Positions 26,653-35,493 are shown, numbered from the stretch's first letter. The stretch: DNA of 60,530 bases from Gp13-AA77 sp035946575 (GCA_035946575.1 DASYZG010000048.1:1-60530), one strand, 5' to 3'. Made by a program: numbers and translations. Notes: generated by a model not told the origin, from the letters alone.

Positions 26653-27759
26653 TCAGCCGCCCCGGGTGTGCATCTCCAGGTGCACGTCCCGCCGCAGATC
26701 CTCGATTTGAAATAGCGGGCCCCGGGCACGTACCGCCTTGCGTTCCTCGGCGCCGCGATCGCGGCGCGCCTGCCAACGTTCCGTAATCAGCGCCCGCAAC
26801 TCGCCGGGCGAGGCGCCGCTGCGCAAGGGATGCTTCAGGTCCAGGCCTTGGCGCGCGTAAAGGCAAAGCAGAAACAACCCGTCCGGTGTCAGGCGGGCGC
26901 GGTCACATTGCGCGCAGAAAGGCGCGGTTGTGGACGAGATGATGCCGAAGGTCGTGCCATCAGGCAAACGGAAGCGGTCGGCGGGGGCTGCTCCCTGGGA
27001 CTCCAGATTAAGAGCCTCAATAGCGCCAAATCGTTCGCGGAGGCGGTCGAGAATTTCCAGGCGCGACACCACCTGGCTCGCGGACCATTCTGTGGCGCCG
27101 CCCACGTCCATGTATTCGATAAACCGCACTTCGGCCCCGACGCTTTGTCCAAGCGCGATGAGGTCCGCGAGTTCGTCGTCATTGAAACCACGGATCACCA
27201 CGCTGTTGATCTTCAGAGCTTCGAACCCGGCTTCGCAGGCGGCGCGGATGCCCGCGAGCACGTCTTCGACCGCACCATAACGTGCCAGGGCGCGAAAGCG
27301 GCCGGGCCGAAGCGTATCAAGGCTGATGGTGACGCGATCGAGGCCTGCCTGCCGCAACTCGCGCGCCTGACTGGCGAGCAGCAGCCCGTTGGTCGTCAGC
27401 GCCAGGTCGCGCAGCCCCGAAGCCGGCGTCAGGGGGCTGGAATCGTTCGCGGCCAGTTGGGGCGGGCGTCCGGCCTCGCGAAGCATGGCGACCAACTGCG
27501 GCAGGTCGCGCCGCAATAGCGGCTCGCCGCCCGTCAGACGCAGGCGGTCAATCCCGAGTCCGATGAAGACATGCGCCAGGGTGACGAGTTCCTCAAAGGT
27601 GAGGATCTCGCTGCGCTCGATCCATTGGTATTCCTCCTCGGGCATGCAATACCGGCAACGCAGGTTGCAGCGATCGGTGACCGAGAGCCGCAGGCTGCGG
27701 AGCGGACGGCTGAAAGAATCGAGCACAGGCGCGATGGGCGCGATGGTCCTGTTCTTCAT
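26653..27759 (-). CDS. moaA: GTP 3',8-cyclase MoaA
   Basis: The radical SAM enzyme that, with MoaC, makes cyclic pyranopterin monophosphate, the first step of molybdenum cofactor synthesis. From the ATG at 27759 (AGGTCACTC upstream) it is 368 aa. Cys31, Cys35 and Cys38 in TDRCNLRCRYC bind the SAM cluster. CAQCDRARLTPDGLFLLC supplies the three Cys for the C-terminal cluster that binds GTP, and LRLTGGEPLLRRDL is the GGE motif. The protein ends in Gly-Gly, as MoaA proteins do, because the tail inserts into the active site. No other mo genes are in the window. Confidence 0.96.
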   Translation of the reverse strand: MKNRTIAPIAPVLDSFSRPLRSLRLSVTDRCNLRCRYCMPEEEYQWIERSEILTFEELVTLAHVFIGLGIDRLRLTGGEPLLRRDLPQLVAMLREAGRPPQLAANDSSPLTPASGLRDLALTTNGLLLASQARELRQAGLDRVTISLDTLRPGRFRALARYGAVEDVLAGIRAACEAGFEALKINSVVIRGFNDDELADLIALGQSVGAEVRFIEYMDVGGATEWSASQVVSRLEILDRLRERFGAIEALNLESQGAAPADRFRLPDGTTFGIISSTTAPFCAQCDRARLTPDGLFLLCLYARQGLDLKHPLRSGASPGELRALITERWQARRDRGAEERKAVRARGPLFQIEDLRRDVHLEMHTRGG

Positions 27760-28043
27760 GAGTGACCTGATCGACTCCGGGCTCGAGTAGCCGGTTCCCC
27801 GCCCCTCGGACGAGGAATGGGCCGCTCGCCCGCCTACTTCAAGGCTAACGGGGCGCCGGTCCGGTGTCAACGACTAGAGCCTTATGGACCCGTGCTAGGC
27901 TACAAATGGTCCAGAGGCGTTCGAACGCGTGTGCGAAAGCCGCCTTTCGCGATCCAGCGTCTGCCCGACCCTCCTCCTGCTCGGTTCGATTCGACAGGCG
28001 GAACTGCGCACAAAAAGTGGCTTTTTCATGCCAAAACCGGGCT

Positions 28044-28559
28044 CTAAAATCTCACCCGAAAGCGCGGCCATTCCAGCCCTAACTCTTTCCCTGTCTTTGG
28101 CTTGCGCGATTGGGTTCGTTCTTTAAAAATCTCGGGGGTTGGAGGCACAAAAACGGGGTTAACTCCAATTTCGGCCGAAGGATACAAAGACGGGTTCGCT
28201 TGCACTGAAGCTACAGAGGGCTTTTTTGCGGTCTTTTCCGCTTCCGCAAAGCTGCTGCGGCGCGCCTCGATGCTTTCGCGCAGCGTGACGATGTTCGACC
28301 GGCCGTCCTCAGGAGTGATGAACCAGAAGAGGGCCACGAGATCGCGCCAGACGCGCAGAAAGTCGCGCCGGCGGTGCATCCCGAAGCCACCGAAGGCACG
28401 CCAGCCCGACGCCTTGGCGCCCGGACGATTGAGCGCCGAGCGGCGCCGCCCTTCGCGGGTGCGCGGACCCGTCGAGCGCTGGGCATTGGCACGCTGCGCG
28501 CGCATCCGGCCGGGACTCGGAGGTTTTTTGGAGGTGGAGTTCGAAGTCAGCACGCCCAT
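28044..28559 (-). CDS. Hypothetical protein of the RANAQ-STGPRT-EG type
   Basis: A 171-aa protein I do not recognise functionally. The N-terminal region has RANAQRSTGPRTREGRRRS, a motif shared by many uncharacterised soil-bacterial proteins, often in accessory regions. The rest is basic, with RDFLRVWRDLVALFWFITPED and a Pro-rich tail. A start at 28559 (ATG) is preferred over the frame-open 28604. An overlapping 196-aa plus-strand frame is the less likely coding strand because it lacks this motif. It lies at the edge of a repeat-rich, partly decayed segment. Confidence 0.55.
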   Translation of the reverse strand: MGVLTSNSTSKKPPSPGRMRAQRANAQRSTGPRTREGRRRSALNRPGAKASGWRAFGGFGMHRRRDFLRVWRDLVALFWFITPEDGRSNIVTLRESIEARRSSFAEAEKTAKKPSVASVQANPSLYPSAEIGVNPVFVPPTPEIFKERTQSRKPKTGKELGLEWPRFRVRF

Positions 28560-28581
28560 GGGAGGACCTTGCCTCATTGGC

Positions 28582-28711
28582 GGCTGTAGCGGCGGTGTCC
28601 TCACCGCCGAAACCGACCGGTGCCCTCACGCCGAAAGCCCAGTGACGCCGTGCGGCGGTGCCGACAGGCCGGTGAATCGGGTGCGGCGGTGAGGACACCG
28701 CCGCTACAGCC
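28582..28711. repeat. 130-bp element with 27-bp perfect inverted repeats
   Basis: 28582-28608 and 28685-28711 are exact reverse complements (GGCTGTAGCGGCGGTGTCCT... and its complement). The 76-base centre holds further GCGGCGGTG-type blocks. It sits between a hypothetical gene and a truncated restriction gene. Related arms (TGTAGCGGCGGT) recur at 33019-33104. Confidence 0.85.
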
Positions 28712-28758
28712 ACTCTCAAGCGCGAACCGGGGATTTGCGGGTACGATTGTTTTATATA

Positions 28759-29853
28759 CTATTCGATAAAAGGCGTCAACAGGAAAGAGGCTCGCCATGT
28801 TGCCCAGAGAGGTGACTGATCGTAGGGGCCCCGCTCGTGCCTGCCCGATTGATCCCACCGCCGGTGTTGGGGCCACACGAGCGACTCTAGCGCCGTAGTG
28901 AAGAACGAAGCGCGGTCCACCCGGTTCAGCACGGCGCCCGTCCAGTCGAGCACCTCGCAGAGGTTGAGGACATCAAGCTCATGTGGATTGGCAATAAGCG
29001 AGAACAGGCGGGAGATCATGGGAACGTGCAAGGACCAACCGGTGAGCCGCCAATCGAATCTCTTCCTGGAAGCCGGAGGGTTGTGACGGGACCACAAAAC
29101 CCAGGCCGGGAGAATGCCATAGAAAAGCGTCTGGACCAGGCTGGAGCGAAAGAAGTGGTCGCCCTTCTCGCCCTCGAATTTCAGGCCGAGTGCCTCTTCG
29201 AGCGCTGTGCGCACCGCTGCCAGCGCCGTAAGTTCGGCGTCACGGATTCCGGCCAGGGCGTCGCGCGCGTAGGAGGCGAGGAACCAAGCTACGTCCTCAG
29301 GCGCCGCGATGGGCGCGGCATGGCGCATCACGCGCTGCAGGTATTCGACGAAGCGATCGTTCTGTTTCGATGCGGCCGCCTGCGGCGAGCCTGCCGCCCG
29401 CCAAAACGCCTTCTCGGTCTCAGCTAACCGATAAGTCTCCAGGATCGCAGGGTTGCTTTCCGCGTCCTGGCCCACCAGCACGAAGTCGCGATAGTTGGTC
29501 ACAAGCACCTCGCGGTATCTGTTCCAGTACTTCGTAACCTGCCTGGCTTCGGCCGTGACCCAAGCGTCATCCTTTGTGGGCTTCACCTCAATGGCACCGC
29601 GTGCCGGGGCTTGCCCTTGGATTGGCTCCAGGTCGTGCGACTTCTCGAACTGTTCAGTGCTGAAAAGTCCACCGTCCGGCTTGCCGGCACCTCGGTTGGC
29701 GAGCTGCAGGAGGCACTTGACCCTGGGCTTCAGCTTCTTGCCAAGCTCGTTGAACAGGGCTGCGAGCGGCGCGTAATAGGATTCTTCCTCGACACCCGCG
29801 CCCGTAGCACGGATTTCGCGCAACTCGCGCAGATAGTTTTCGAGTGGAGTCAT
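28759..29853 (-). pseudogene. Truncated N-terminal part of a type ISP/IIG-like restriction-modification protein
   Basis: Residues 1-318 resemble the N-terminal region of large single-chain restriction-methylase proteins. KPDGG (D60) and IEVKP (E89-V-K91) form a PD-(D/E)xK nuclease signature, followed by VTKYWNRYREVLVTNYRDFVLVG, FRSSLVQTLFYGILPAWVLWS and VLDWTGAVLNRVDRASFF. Full-length relatives continue past this last block into an N6-adenine methylase domain with an NPPY motif. Here, from about 28899, the frame runs on into 46 unrelated residues and stops. The methylase and target-recognition parts are absent, so the gene is most likely inactive, or a solitary nuclease remnant. Palindromic elements flank it on both sides. 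Confidence 0.75.
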
Positions 29854-29934
29854 CGTGAAGCGAGATACTTACCACAAGGGAACCCGGCTGGCAAGTGCCG
29901 AGTGGCAGTGGCAGTGGCAGCGGGTGACACGGGA

Positions 29935-30080
29935 CTCGTTGTGGCGCGGTCTCCTGACCCTGCCACCATTCCCCACCATTTCGTCCACCAGGGTGGCATA
30001 GGAGTGCGGAGATCGGTAGTGTGAGCATGGAGACCTTCGGTCGGGGCGGTGGCACGGTCGGGAGACCGTGCCACAACGAG
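29935..30080. repeat. 146-bp element with 33-bp inverted repeats
   Basis: 29935-29967 and 30048-30080 are inverted repeats with few mismatches; the arms begin CTCGTTGTGGC and each contains a smaller palindrome (ACGGTC-x-GACCGT type). It has a non-coding centre and looks like a miniature mobile or REP-type element. Confidence 0.8.
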
Positions 30081-30101
30081 GAATGCAAACGCCGCCCCGT
30101 A

Positions 30102-30185
30102 GTGTCTCAGTTTGTGGTGCAGGCTTCCAGCCTGCGTGTGGGCCCACGCCGCAGGCAAGATGCCTGCACCACAAACTGAGACACT
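30102..30185. repeat. 84-bp near-perfect palindromic element
   Basis: GTGTCTCAGTTTGTGGTGCA at 30102 and its complement ending at 30185 form a 23-base perfect inverted repeat. Inside are the smaller palindromes CAGGC..GCCTG. Only about 40 bases lie between the arms. It lies in the roughly 420-base gap upstream of the TIM-barrel gene, where with the preceding element it occupies most of the space. Confidence 0.85.
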
Positions 30186-30274
30186 GCGCGGCCTCCGAGT
30201 CGATTCCCTTGCGGCTGCGATTGCGATAAGATGACAGGGCTCGGCGAAGCCTGCCGCGGCCTGAGCGTCTTCTT

Positions 30275-31279
30275 ATGCGCCGTCGTGCTTTTCTCAAGAA
30301 CGCCGCTTTATTCTCCGGGACCGCCCTGGCTCGCCCGCGGTTCCACAGTCTCGCAGGCATGATGACCGCGGACGCGCGGGATGGCGCTCGGTCCGATAAC
30401 CCGCCCCCGCGGTCCAAAACGGATGCAAAATTCAAAATCGGGGCGATCAGTGACGGCTTTTCTGGCGATTTCGAGCAGGCGCTCCAGATTATGAAGGGTT
30501 ACGGTCTCCACTGGGTGGAGATTCGCGAAGTCTGGGGAAAGTATAATACCGAAGCCACGCCCGCCGAAATTCAACGCATCCGGCACCTTCTCGATCAGTA
30601 TGACTTCAAGTGCTCCGCGGTGGATTCCGCTCTTTACAAGTGCACGCTTCCCGGAACCAAACCGGTCGGGACCGAGCGGGACGCGTACGCCTACTCCGGC
30701 CAGATGGATCTGCTGAAGCGTGCGGCCGACCGGGCACACGCCTGGGGGACGGACAAAGTGCGCGGATTCAGTTTCTGGCGCGTGGCCGAACCGCCGTCAG
30801 TGTTCACCCGCGTCGCCGCGGAACTGGAGAAGGCGGCGGGTGTGGCGCGTACGGAAGGGGTGCGACTGGTGATCGAAAACGAAGAATCCTGCAACGGCTG
30901 CACGGGCCACGAATTGGCAGCCATTCTGAAGCTGGCCCCTGCGCAGAATCTCGGAATCAACTGGGACGTGGGCAACGGCTACATGCACGGCGAGGTCTCT
31001 TATCCGGCCGGCTACGACGCGCTCGACAAGAGCCGGATCTGGCACCTCCATCTGAAAGGGATGGCGTGCGGAGCCGGCTTGAAGGACTGTAAAGAGGCCT
31101 TCGCCGATCAGGGCGTAATCGATCTCGCCGGCCAGTTGCGGGCGCTCGAGCGGAATCACTACGACGGAACCATGTCGCTCGAATGTGAATTCCGGGCTCC
31201 CGGAATGACGCACGAGCAAACGTCGCGGCGCTCGCTCGAAGGTTTGCTGCGGATCGTGCATCAGGCCGCGCCATCCTAG
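30275..31279 (+). CDS. Exported sugar phosphate isomerase/epimerase-like TIM-barrel protein
   Basis: A 334-aa AP-endonuclease-2/xylose-isomerase-like TIM barrel. MRRRAFLKNAALFSG is a twin-arginine-type signal followed by an Ala-rich stretch, so export is likely. Metal-site blocks of the family are visible: LVIENEESCNGCTG, INWDVGNGYMHGE, IWHLHLKGM and MSLECEF. Relatives act as sugar epimerases or isomerases, but many exported acidobacterial members are uncharacterised. ATG 30275 lacks a strong ribosome site. It appears to be a single-gene unit; its upstream region is filled with palindromic repeats. Confidence 0.88.
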   Translation: MRRRAFLKNAALFSGTALARPRFHSLAGMMTADARDGARSDNPPPRSKTDAKFKIGAISDGFSGDFEQALQIMKGYGLHWVEIREVWGKYNTEATPAEIQRIRHLLDQYDFKCSAVDSALYKCTLPGTKPVGTERDAYAYSGQMDLLKRAADRAHAWGTDKVRGFSFWRVAEPPSVFTRVAAELEKAAGVARTEGVRLVIENEESCNGCTGHELAAILKLAPAQNLGINWDVGNGYMHGEVSYPAGYDALDKSRIWHLHLKGMACGAGLKDCKEAFADQGVIDLAGQLRALERNHYDGTMSLECEFRAPGMTHEQTSRRSLEGLLRIVHQAAPS

Positions 31280-31370
31280 CCTGGTGATCTGCGGAGACCC
31301 TCCGCCCATCCGTCATTCCAGGCAATTCGAAATCCTGGTGCTCTCCGTTTTCGAGGCAGGCCTGGAACTC

Positions 31371-31460
31371 CCTCTGTGTCCTCCGTGAGGTCTCCGTGAC
31401 CTCGGTGTTAGAAGCTCTTAACACGGAGTTCACAGAGCAACCCCAGAGAGAACACAGAGG
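31371..31460. repeat. CTCTGTG-type long imperfect inverted repeat, copy 1
   Basis: About 90 bases starting CCTCTGTGTCCTCCGTG and ending AACACAGAGG, with an inner CTCGGTGTTA/TAACACGGAG pair. Similar elements occur at 32648-32705 and 58939-59010. Confidence 0.7.
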
Positions 31461-31543
31461 GCCGCAAAAAGCCATTTTCATCCCAGGTGGAGAACCGAAG
31501 GCGCGTGAAACCTTCGCTCAGCACGACATCGGCGGGGCGTCTT

Positions 31544-32443
31544 TCACGCCGTCGCTGCCTTGGCCCGAAAGCGGGGAGCGAACTCCTCGTTGGCGAACAC
31601 GTCGATCGACGTCGGCGTGTTGTTCTCCGCCGAGCGCGGCTCCAGAGCCTTCATGTGGCCGTTGTTCAGAGCCTCCGCCATCTCAAGCAACAGGTCCGCC
31701 ATGTTGGACGACATCCCCATCTGCATGAGCGCCGGCTTCAGTTGCTGCGCGGGCAATTGAACATACCGAAGCTCCGGCTTGCCGATGGCTCGCCCGATGA
31801 CCGATGCCACCTCGGTGTAATTCACATCGCGCTGGCCCAGCAGTTCGCGGGTCTGCTTGCCCGTGAAGCCGGACTTCAGCAGCCCGGCGGCGACAGCGCC
31901 GATATCGCGCGTGGCGATCATGGGCAGGAGCAGGTCTGCCTTCACCGGCCCTCCAACCATGCCGAAGTTGCGGATCACATCCACCTGGGGCAGCAGGTTC
32001 TCCATGAAATAGCCGGCGCGCAGGTGAACGACGTTCAGCCTTTCGATGGCATTGAGCTTCCGCTCCAGGTTGTGAAGCCCGACCACCGGGCCGACCTTTT
32101 CCGACTTGTCGGCGCCAATGCTGCTCAGCGTCACCGCTCGCGGAACCGAGGCTTGCCGCAAGGCCGACGCCAGCGCGTCCGTCACTCTCTCCTGATAAGC
32201 CCTGACGTCGGCGGTACCGATGTTGGGCGGGATCAGGGCGTAGACCCCGGTGGCGCCCTCGAAAGCGCGCGTCAAGGCCGCGCCGTCGGTGACATCTGCA
32301 GGAAAGGCCTCGGCGCCCTTTTGCACAAAGCGCGCCAGGCGGCTGGTGTCGCGTCCAATCACCCGGACCTTTTCGCCGCCCGCCAGCAACTTCTCAGCAA
32401 CCACGCCCCCGGTATTCCCGGTCGCTCCTGTAATTGCGAACAT
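31544..32443 (-). CDS. NmrA-like NAD(P)-binding protein
   Basis: A 299-aa atypical short-chain dehydrogenase of the NmrA/NAD(P)H:quinone-reductase-like group. MFAITGATGNTGGVVAEKL is the Rossmann dinucleotide motif, VRVIGRDTSRLARF the second strand with an Arg suited to NADP, and VVHLRAGYFMENLL the region typical of NmrA proteins. A start at 32443 with GAGGAGGTGCTTT upstream is clear. The catalytic Tyr-x3-Lys of classical SDRs is missing, as expected for this group. It may be a redox sensor or a reductase; no partner gene is adjacent. Confidence 0.9.
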   Translation of the reverse strand: MFAITGATGNTGGVVAEKLLAGGEKVRVIGRDTSRLARFVQKGAEAFPADVTDGAALTRAFEGATGVYALIPPNIGTADVRAYQERVTDALASALRQASVPRAVTLSSIGADKSEKVGPVVGLHNLERKLNAIERLNVVHLRAGYFMENLLPQVDVIRNFGMVGGPVKADLLLPMIATRDIGAVAAGLLKSGFTGKQTRELLGQRDVNYTEVASVIGRAIGKPELRYVQLPAQQLKPALMQMGMSSNMADLLLEMAEALNNGHMKALEPRSAENNTPTSIDVFANEEFAPRFRAKAATA

Positions 32444-32542
32444 AAAGCACCTCCTCAAAGATGATGCTATTTCGATGCGTCCAGCCGCGCGCGGGTGCAG
32501 TGAGGCGCGATCAATGACGATTACGAATCAGGGTGACAGACC

Positions 32543-32606
32543 GTGCTGCAGCGCGGGCGTCCCCGCCCGCGATTTTCGCGCCTGGGACAGGCGCGCTACA
32601 GCGCAC
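32543..32606. repeat. REP-like palindrome pair
   Basis: Two hairpins, GCGGGCGTCCCCGCCCGC and GCGCCTGGGACAGGCGC, lie between short outer arms GTGCTGCAGCGC and GCGCTACAGCGCAC. Non-coding, in the gap between the NmrA-like gene and the small membrane protein gene. Confidence 0.6.
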
Positions 32607-32647
32607 CGCTATGACTCCATTCTGTAATCCTCTATAGAACTCCAGGG

Positions 32648-32705
32648 GCCTCTGTGGCCTCGGTGTTGAAGCCTTAACCCAGAGGCCACGGAGGGCGCAC
32701 AGAGG
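32648..32705. repeat. CTCTGTG-type inverted repeat, copy 2
   Basis: CCTCTGTGGCCTCGGTGTT is followed by TTAACCCAGAGGCCACGGAG and GCACAGAGG, an imperfect palindrome of about 58 bases related to 31371-31460. Confidence 0.7.
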
Positions 32706-32836
32706 AGACAGGGATCCCGCTTCGCAATCAGGGCAGCGCCCGGCGTGTTGCTCCTGCCCTACGGGGCATGGATGGAATAGAATTTAGATGGAGCTCGTCG
32801 CGCTCGTCGCACGACGTGAACTCCGAGCAACCTGTT

Positions 32837-32980
32837 ATGCAAAAGAAGATATTCTGGCTGAGCCTCTTGCTTCTCAGCCTTATCGCCGATCTGACGCTGC
32901 CCTTCCTCTGGGCGGCGTTGGCCACGATTCCCATCGTGGTCGTGAGCTGGTGGTTCGCCTACCGCAGCGGCTGGTTCTGA
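32837..32980 (+). CDS. Small membrane protein (47 aa)
   Basis: A 47-aa frame starting with MQKKIFWLSLLLLSLIADL, with two hydrophobic stretches (residues 5-20 and 22-40) and ending YRSGWF. The basic start, membrane span and aromatic end give it real-protein character; the frame is open further upstream without similar character. It converges on cydB. Small single-span proteins such as CydX accompany cytochrome bd, but this one is on the opposite strand and has two hydrophobic segments, so a link is speculative. Confidence 0.5.
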   Translation: MQKKIFWLSLLLLSLIADLTLPFLWAALATIPIVVVSWWFAYRSGWF

Positions 32981-33018
32981 TCTCTATCGGGCCCTATTGA
33001 CGATTACTGAATATAGTG

Positions 33019-33104
33019 ACGCCTGCTGTAGCGGCGGTCTATCGAGCGCCGGCTTTTCCAAGAAGATCGGCCGGCGGTCATTAGACCGCCGCTACAGCAG
33101 GCGT
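33019..33104. repeat. 86-bp element with 22-bp perfect inverted repeats
   Basis: 33019-33040 (ACGCCTGCTGTAGCGGCGGT...) and 33083-33104 are exact reverse complements. It lies just beyond the cydB stop codon and the small membrane protein gene, so the hairpin could also act as a bidirectional transcript end, although there is no U-tract. Confidence 0.85.
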
Positions 33105-33109
33105 TGTCA

Positions 33110-34129
33110 TTAGTAACCGTGATCCCCAATATGCACCTTGCCGCTGAAGGTGCGGTGAACGTAAGTCGTGTAGATAATCACACCGATCATCCCCACCACA
33201 TTCGCCAGCAGCGCGGCGCGCAAGGCGTGCTCGGAGGATGCGGAGTTGTAAATGGTGAGGCTGTAGTCCGGATTGACGGTGGAGTACAGCAGGTTGGGAT
33301 AAACGGTCATGGCGGCGGCGCCCAGCAGTCCGATGATGGTCACGATCGAACCTCGAAAGGCCCAGCGCTCACGCCCGGCCTGGCGCGCGCGGAATCCCCA
33401 GGTGAGCCCGAGGAGAGCCACCAAAGGGAAGGCCCAGGCCTCCGGATACTCGTGATAGTTCGCAGACACGGTAGGGCTCACACGGAATGTCATGAGCGTG
33501 GCGGCGATGACGAGAATGAGTACCACGAAGTACAGCCGCGCGGCCCAGCCTCGGGCGCGCTCCTGCAAAGCGCCTTCGGTCTTGACCCTCAGATAATTCG
33601 CGCCGTGCCAGGCAAGAGTCGCGAGGCTCAGCAGGCCGGTGAGCAGGGCATAAGGATTCAGCGTAAGCGCAAAACTCCCGGCGAACGTTCCGTCGGCGCC
33701 CACCGGCAATCCGCGCAAGACATTCCCCAGCGCGACCCCCAGCAGCAGCGCGAGGGCAAAGCTGCCCAGCCAGAATCCGGCGTCAAACAGCGATCGCCAC
33801 AGCGGGCTCTCCAGCTTGCTGCGAAACTCGATGGAGACGCCGCGAAGAATAAGAAACCAGAGCACCAGCATCAGCGCCAGGTAGAAACCACTGAAACCGG
33901 AGGCGTAGACCTTGGGGAAGGAGACCACCAGCATGCCGCCTGCCGCCAGCAGCCACACTTCGTTGCCGTTCCACACCGGGCCGATGGCGTTCAAGGCCGT
34001 GCGCCGTTCCTCATCACCCTTCGCCGCCCACAGGTAGATGGCGCCGACGCCGAGATCGTAGCCGTCGAGCACGGAATAGGCGATCAGCATCCCGCCGAGA
34101 ACCCAGAACCAGATCGCATTCAAGGTCAT
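33110..34129 (-). CDS. cydB: Cytochrome bd ubiquinol oxidase subunit II
   Basis: A 339-aa membrane protein, the second subunit of the bd-type terminal oxidase, which reduces O2 with quinol at high affinity. It begins MTLNAIWFWVLGGMLIAYSV followed by LDGYDLGVGAIYL, the classical CydB N-terminus. GPVWNGNEVWLLAAGGML is the conserved segment after helix 1. Some eight hydrophobic segments follow and the C-terminal IYTTYVHRTFSGKV is typical. The start ATG overlaps the cydA stop as ATGA, which fixes it. The open frame upstream of this start is antisense-type noise within cydA. Confidence 0.97.
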   Translation of the reverse strand: MTLNAIWFWVLGGMLIAYSVLDGYDLGVGAIYLWAAKGDEERRTALNAIGPVWNGNEVWLLAAGGMLVVSFPKVYASGFSGFYLALMLVLWFLILRGVSIEFRSKLESPLWRSLFDAGFWLGSFALALLLGVALGNVLRGLPVGADGTFAGSFALTLNPYALLTGLLSLATLAWHGANYLRVKTEGALQERARGWAARLYFVVLILVIAATLMTFRVSPTVSANYHEYPEAWAFPLVALLGLTWGFRARQAGRERWAFRGSIVTIIGLLGAAAMTVYPNLLYSTVNPDYSLTIYNSASSEHALRAALLANVVGMIGVIIYTTYVHRTFSGKVHIGDHGY

Positions 34130-35493
34130 GACACCAGCTCCCTCCCGGCGCCGGGCGCTCCCTTCTCCTGCGCTTTGGTTTCGTCCGGCCCCTGCACAAT
34201 GACGCGTCCAACGAGGAAGGCGAAGAGCAGAGCCAGCAGTGCGTAGATGCCGGCAAAACCGATCGTCGTGAAGATCGTCTCGCCGGAGGCCACGGTGGGC
34301 GAGGTGCCGGCCGAAGTCTTCAGCAAACCGTAGACCAGCCACGGCTGGCGACCCACCTCGGTGGCCGTCCAACCCGCTTCGTTGGCGATGTAGGGAAACG
34401 GGATCGCCAGCATGAGCGTCCACAAGAACCAGCGCGCGCGCTCGAGCTTTCGGCGCCAGAGGAGAAAAAGCCCGAGCGCCATCTGGGCCACAAACAGCGT
34501 CCCCAGGCCGACCATGGTGTGATAGGCGTAGTAGGTCAATTCCACCGGCGGCCAGAGGTCCTTCGGGTAGGCATCGAGACCGCTGACGCTGGCGCGCGTA
34601 TTTCCGTAGGCCAGAAAACTGAGCAGCCCCGGGACATACACCGGGTCGATCAGCTTGTCGTCGCCGGGATCGGGCATGCCGATGATGGCCAGCGGCGCGT
34701 CCGGCCGCGTTCTGAGCAGGCCTTCCATGGCGGCCAGCTTCAGCGGCTGATAATCGGTGACGTTCCGGCTGTTCATGTCGCCGGTCGGGAAAGCCTGCGT
34801 CAGCGAGAGAATCAACCCGGCGATAACGGCCAATCGCACCGACAGGCGCGCAAAATCGGTATGGCGCCCGGAGAGAAGGTAATAGGCCCCCGCGGCGCCG
34901 ATGGCGTAAGCGGCGGTCAGCAGCGCGCCGTTGATGGTGTGCAAGTACTGCCAGCCCGCGAAGGGATTGAGCATCACCTGCCAGAAGGAAGTGAGGTGGA
35001 TGGCGCCGTTCGCGTCCACGGCATAGCCCACTGGGTGTTGCATCCAGGCATTGGTGGCGACGATGAAATAGCCGGATAGCAGCGATCCCACCGCGACTCC
35101 CATGGCGGCCAGCCAGTGCACGCCGTGGCTCACCTTGCCGCGCCCGAAGAGGAACAGACCGAGGAATCCGGATTCGAGAAAGAACGCGTAGACGCCTTCG
35201 AGGGGAAGCGCCTGGCCGAAAACGCCTCCGCCGTATGCCGAAAACCGGCTCCAGTTGGTCCCGAATTCAAACTCGAGCGGAATGCCCGTTACCACGCCGA
35301 TGGCGAAGTTAATGGCGAAGATTCTTGCCCAGAAGCGCGCCGCGGCCCCGTAACGCGGGTCGTTTTTCCAGATTTCGAGGGTGGAAAGCAGGGCGATGAA
35401 GAAGCCCAGCCCCATCGTCAGAATGGGGAACAGGTAATGGAACATCACGGTGAGGGCGAACTGAATGCGGTGGGCGAAGGCCGCTACGTCCAT
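34126..35493 (-). CDS. cydA: Cytochrome bd ubiquinol oxidase subunit I
   Basis: A 455-aa heme-bearing subunit. His19 in IQFALTVMFHYLFPILTMG is the heme b595 ligand, LHTINGALL carries the His for heme b558 and the conserved GRQPWLVYG loop is present. EFEFGTNWSRFSAYGGGVFG and ESGFLGLFLFG are characteristic. The Q-loop between helices 6 and 7 is short, as in the cyanide-insensitive/short-loop group rather than E. coli long-loop CydA. GGAGGTGAT lies ideally before the ATG at 35493. The two genes form a minimal operon; cydC/cydD are not here. Confidence 0.97.
   Translation of the reverse strand: MDVAAFAHRIQFALTVMFHYLFPILTMGLGFFIALLSTLEIWKNDPRYGAAARFWARIFAINFAIGVVTGIPLEFEFGTNWSRFSAYGGGVFGQALPLEGVYAFFLESGFLGLFLFGRGKVSHGVHWLAAMGVAVGSLLSGYFIVATNAWMQHPVGYAVDANGAIHLTSFWQVMLNPFAGWQYLHTINGALLTAAYAIGAAGAYYLLSGRHTDFARLSVRLAVIAGLILSLTQAFPTGDMNSRNVTDYQPLKLAAMEGLLRTRPDAPLAIIGMPDPGDDKLIDPVYVPGLLSFLAYGNTRASVSGLDAYPKDLWPPVELTYYAYHTMVGLGTLFVAQMALGLFLLWRRKLERARWFLWTLMLAIPFPYIANEAGWTATEVGRQPWLVYGLLKTSAGTSPTVASGETIFTTIGFAGIYALLALLFAFLVGRVIVQGPDETKAQEKGAPGAGRELVS

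Noticed and set aside
28102..28692. 196-aa plus-strand frame opposite the RANAQ-type hypothetical gene
   Set aside because: The minus strand carries a recurring family motif; this frame also reads through the palindromic element.
32768..32980. CydX subunit of cytochrome bd
   Set aside because: Wrong strand relative to cydAB and two hydrophobic segments instead of one; kept only as a small membrane protein.
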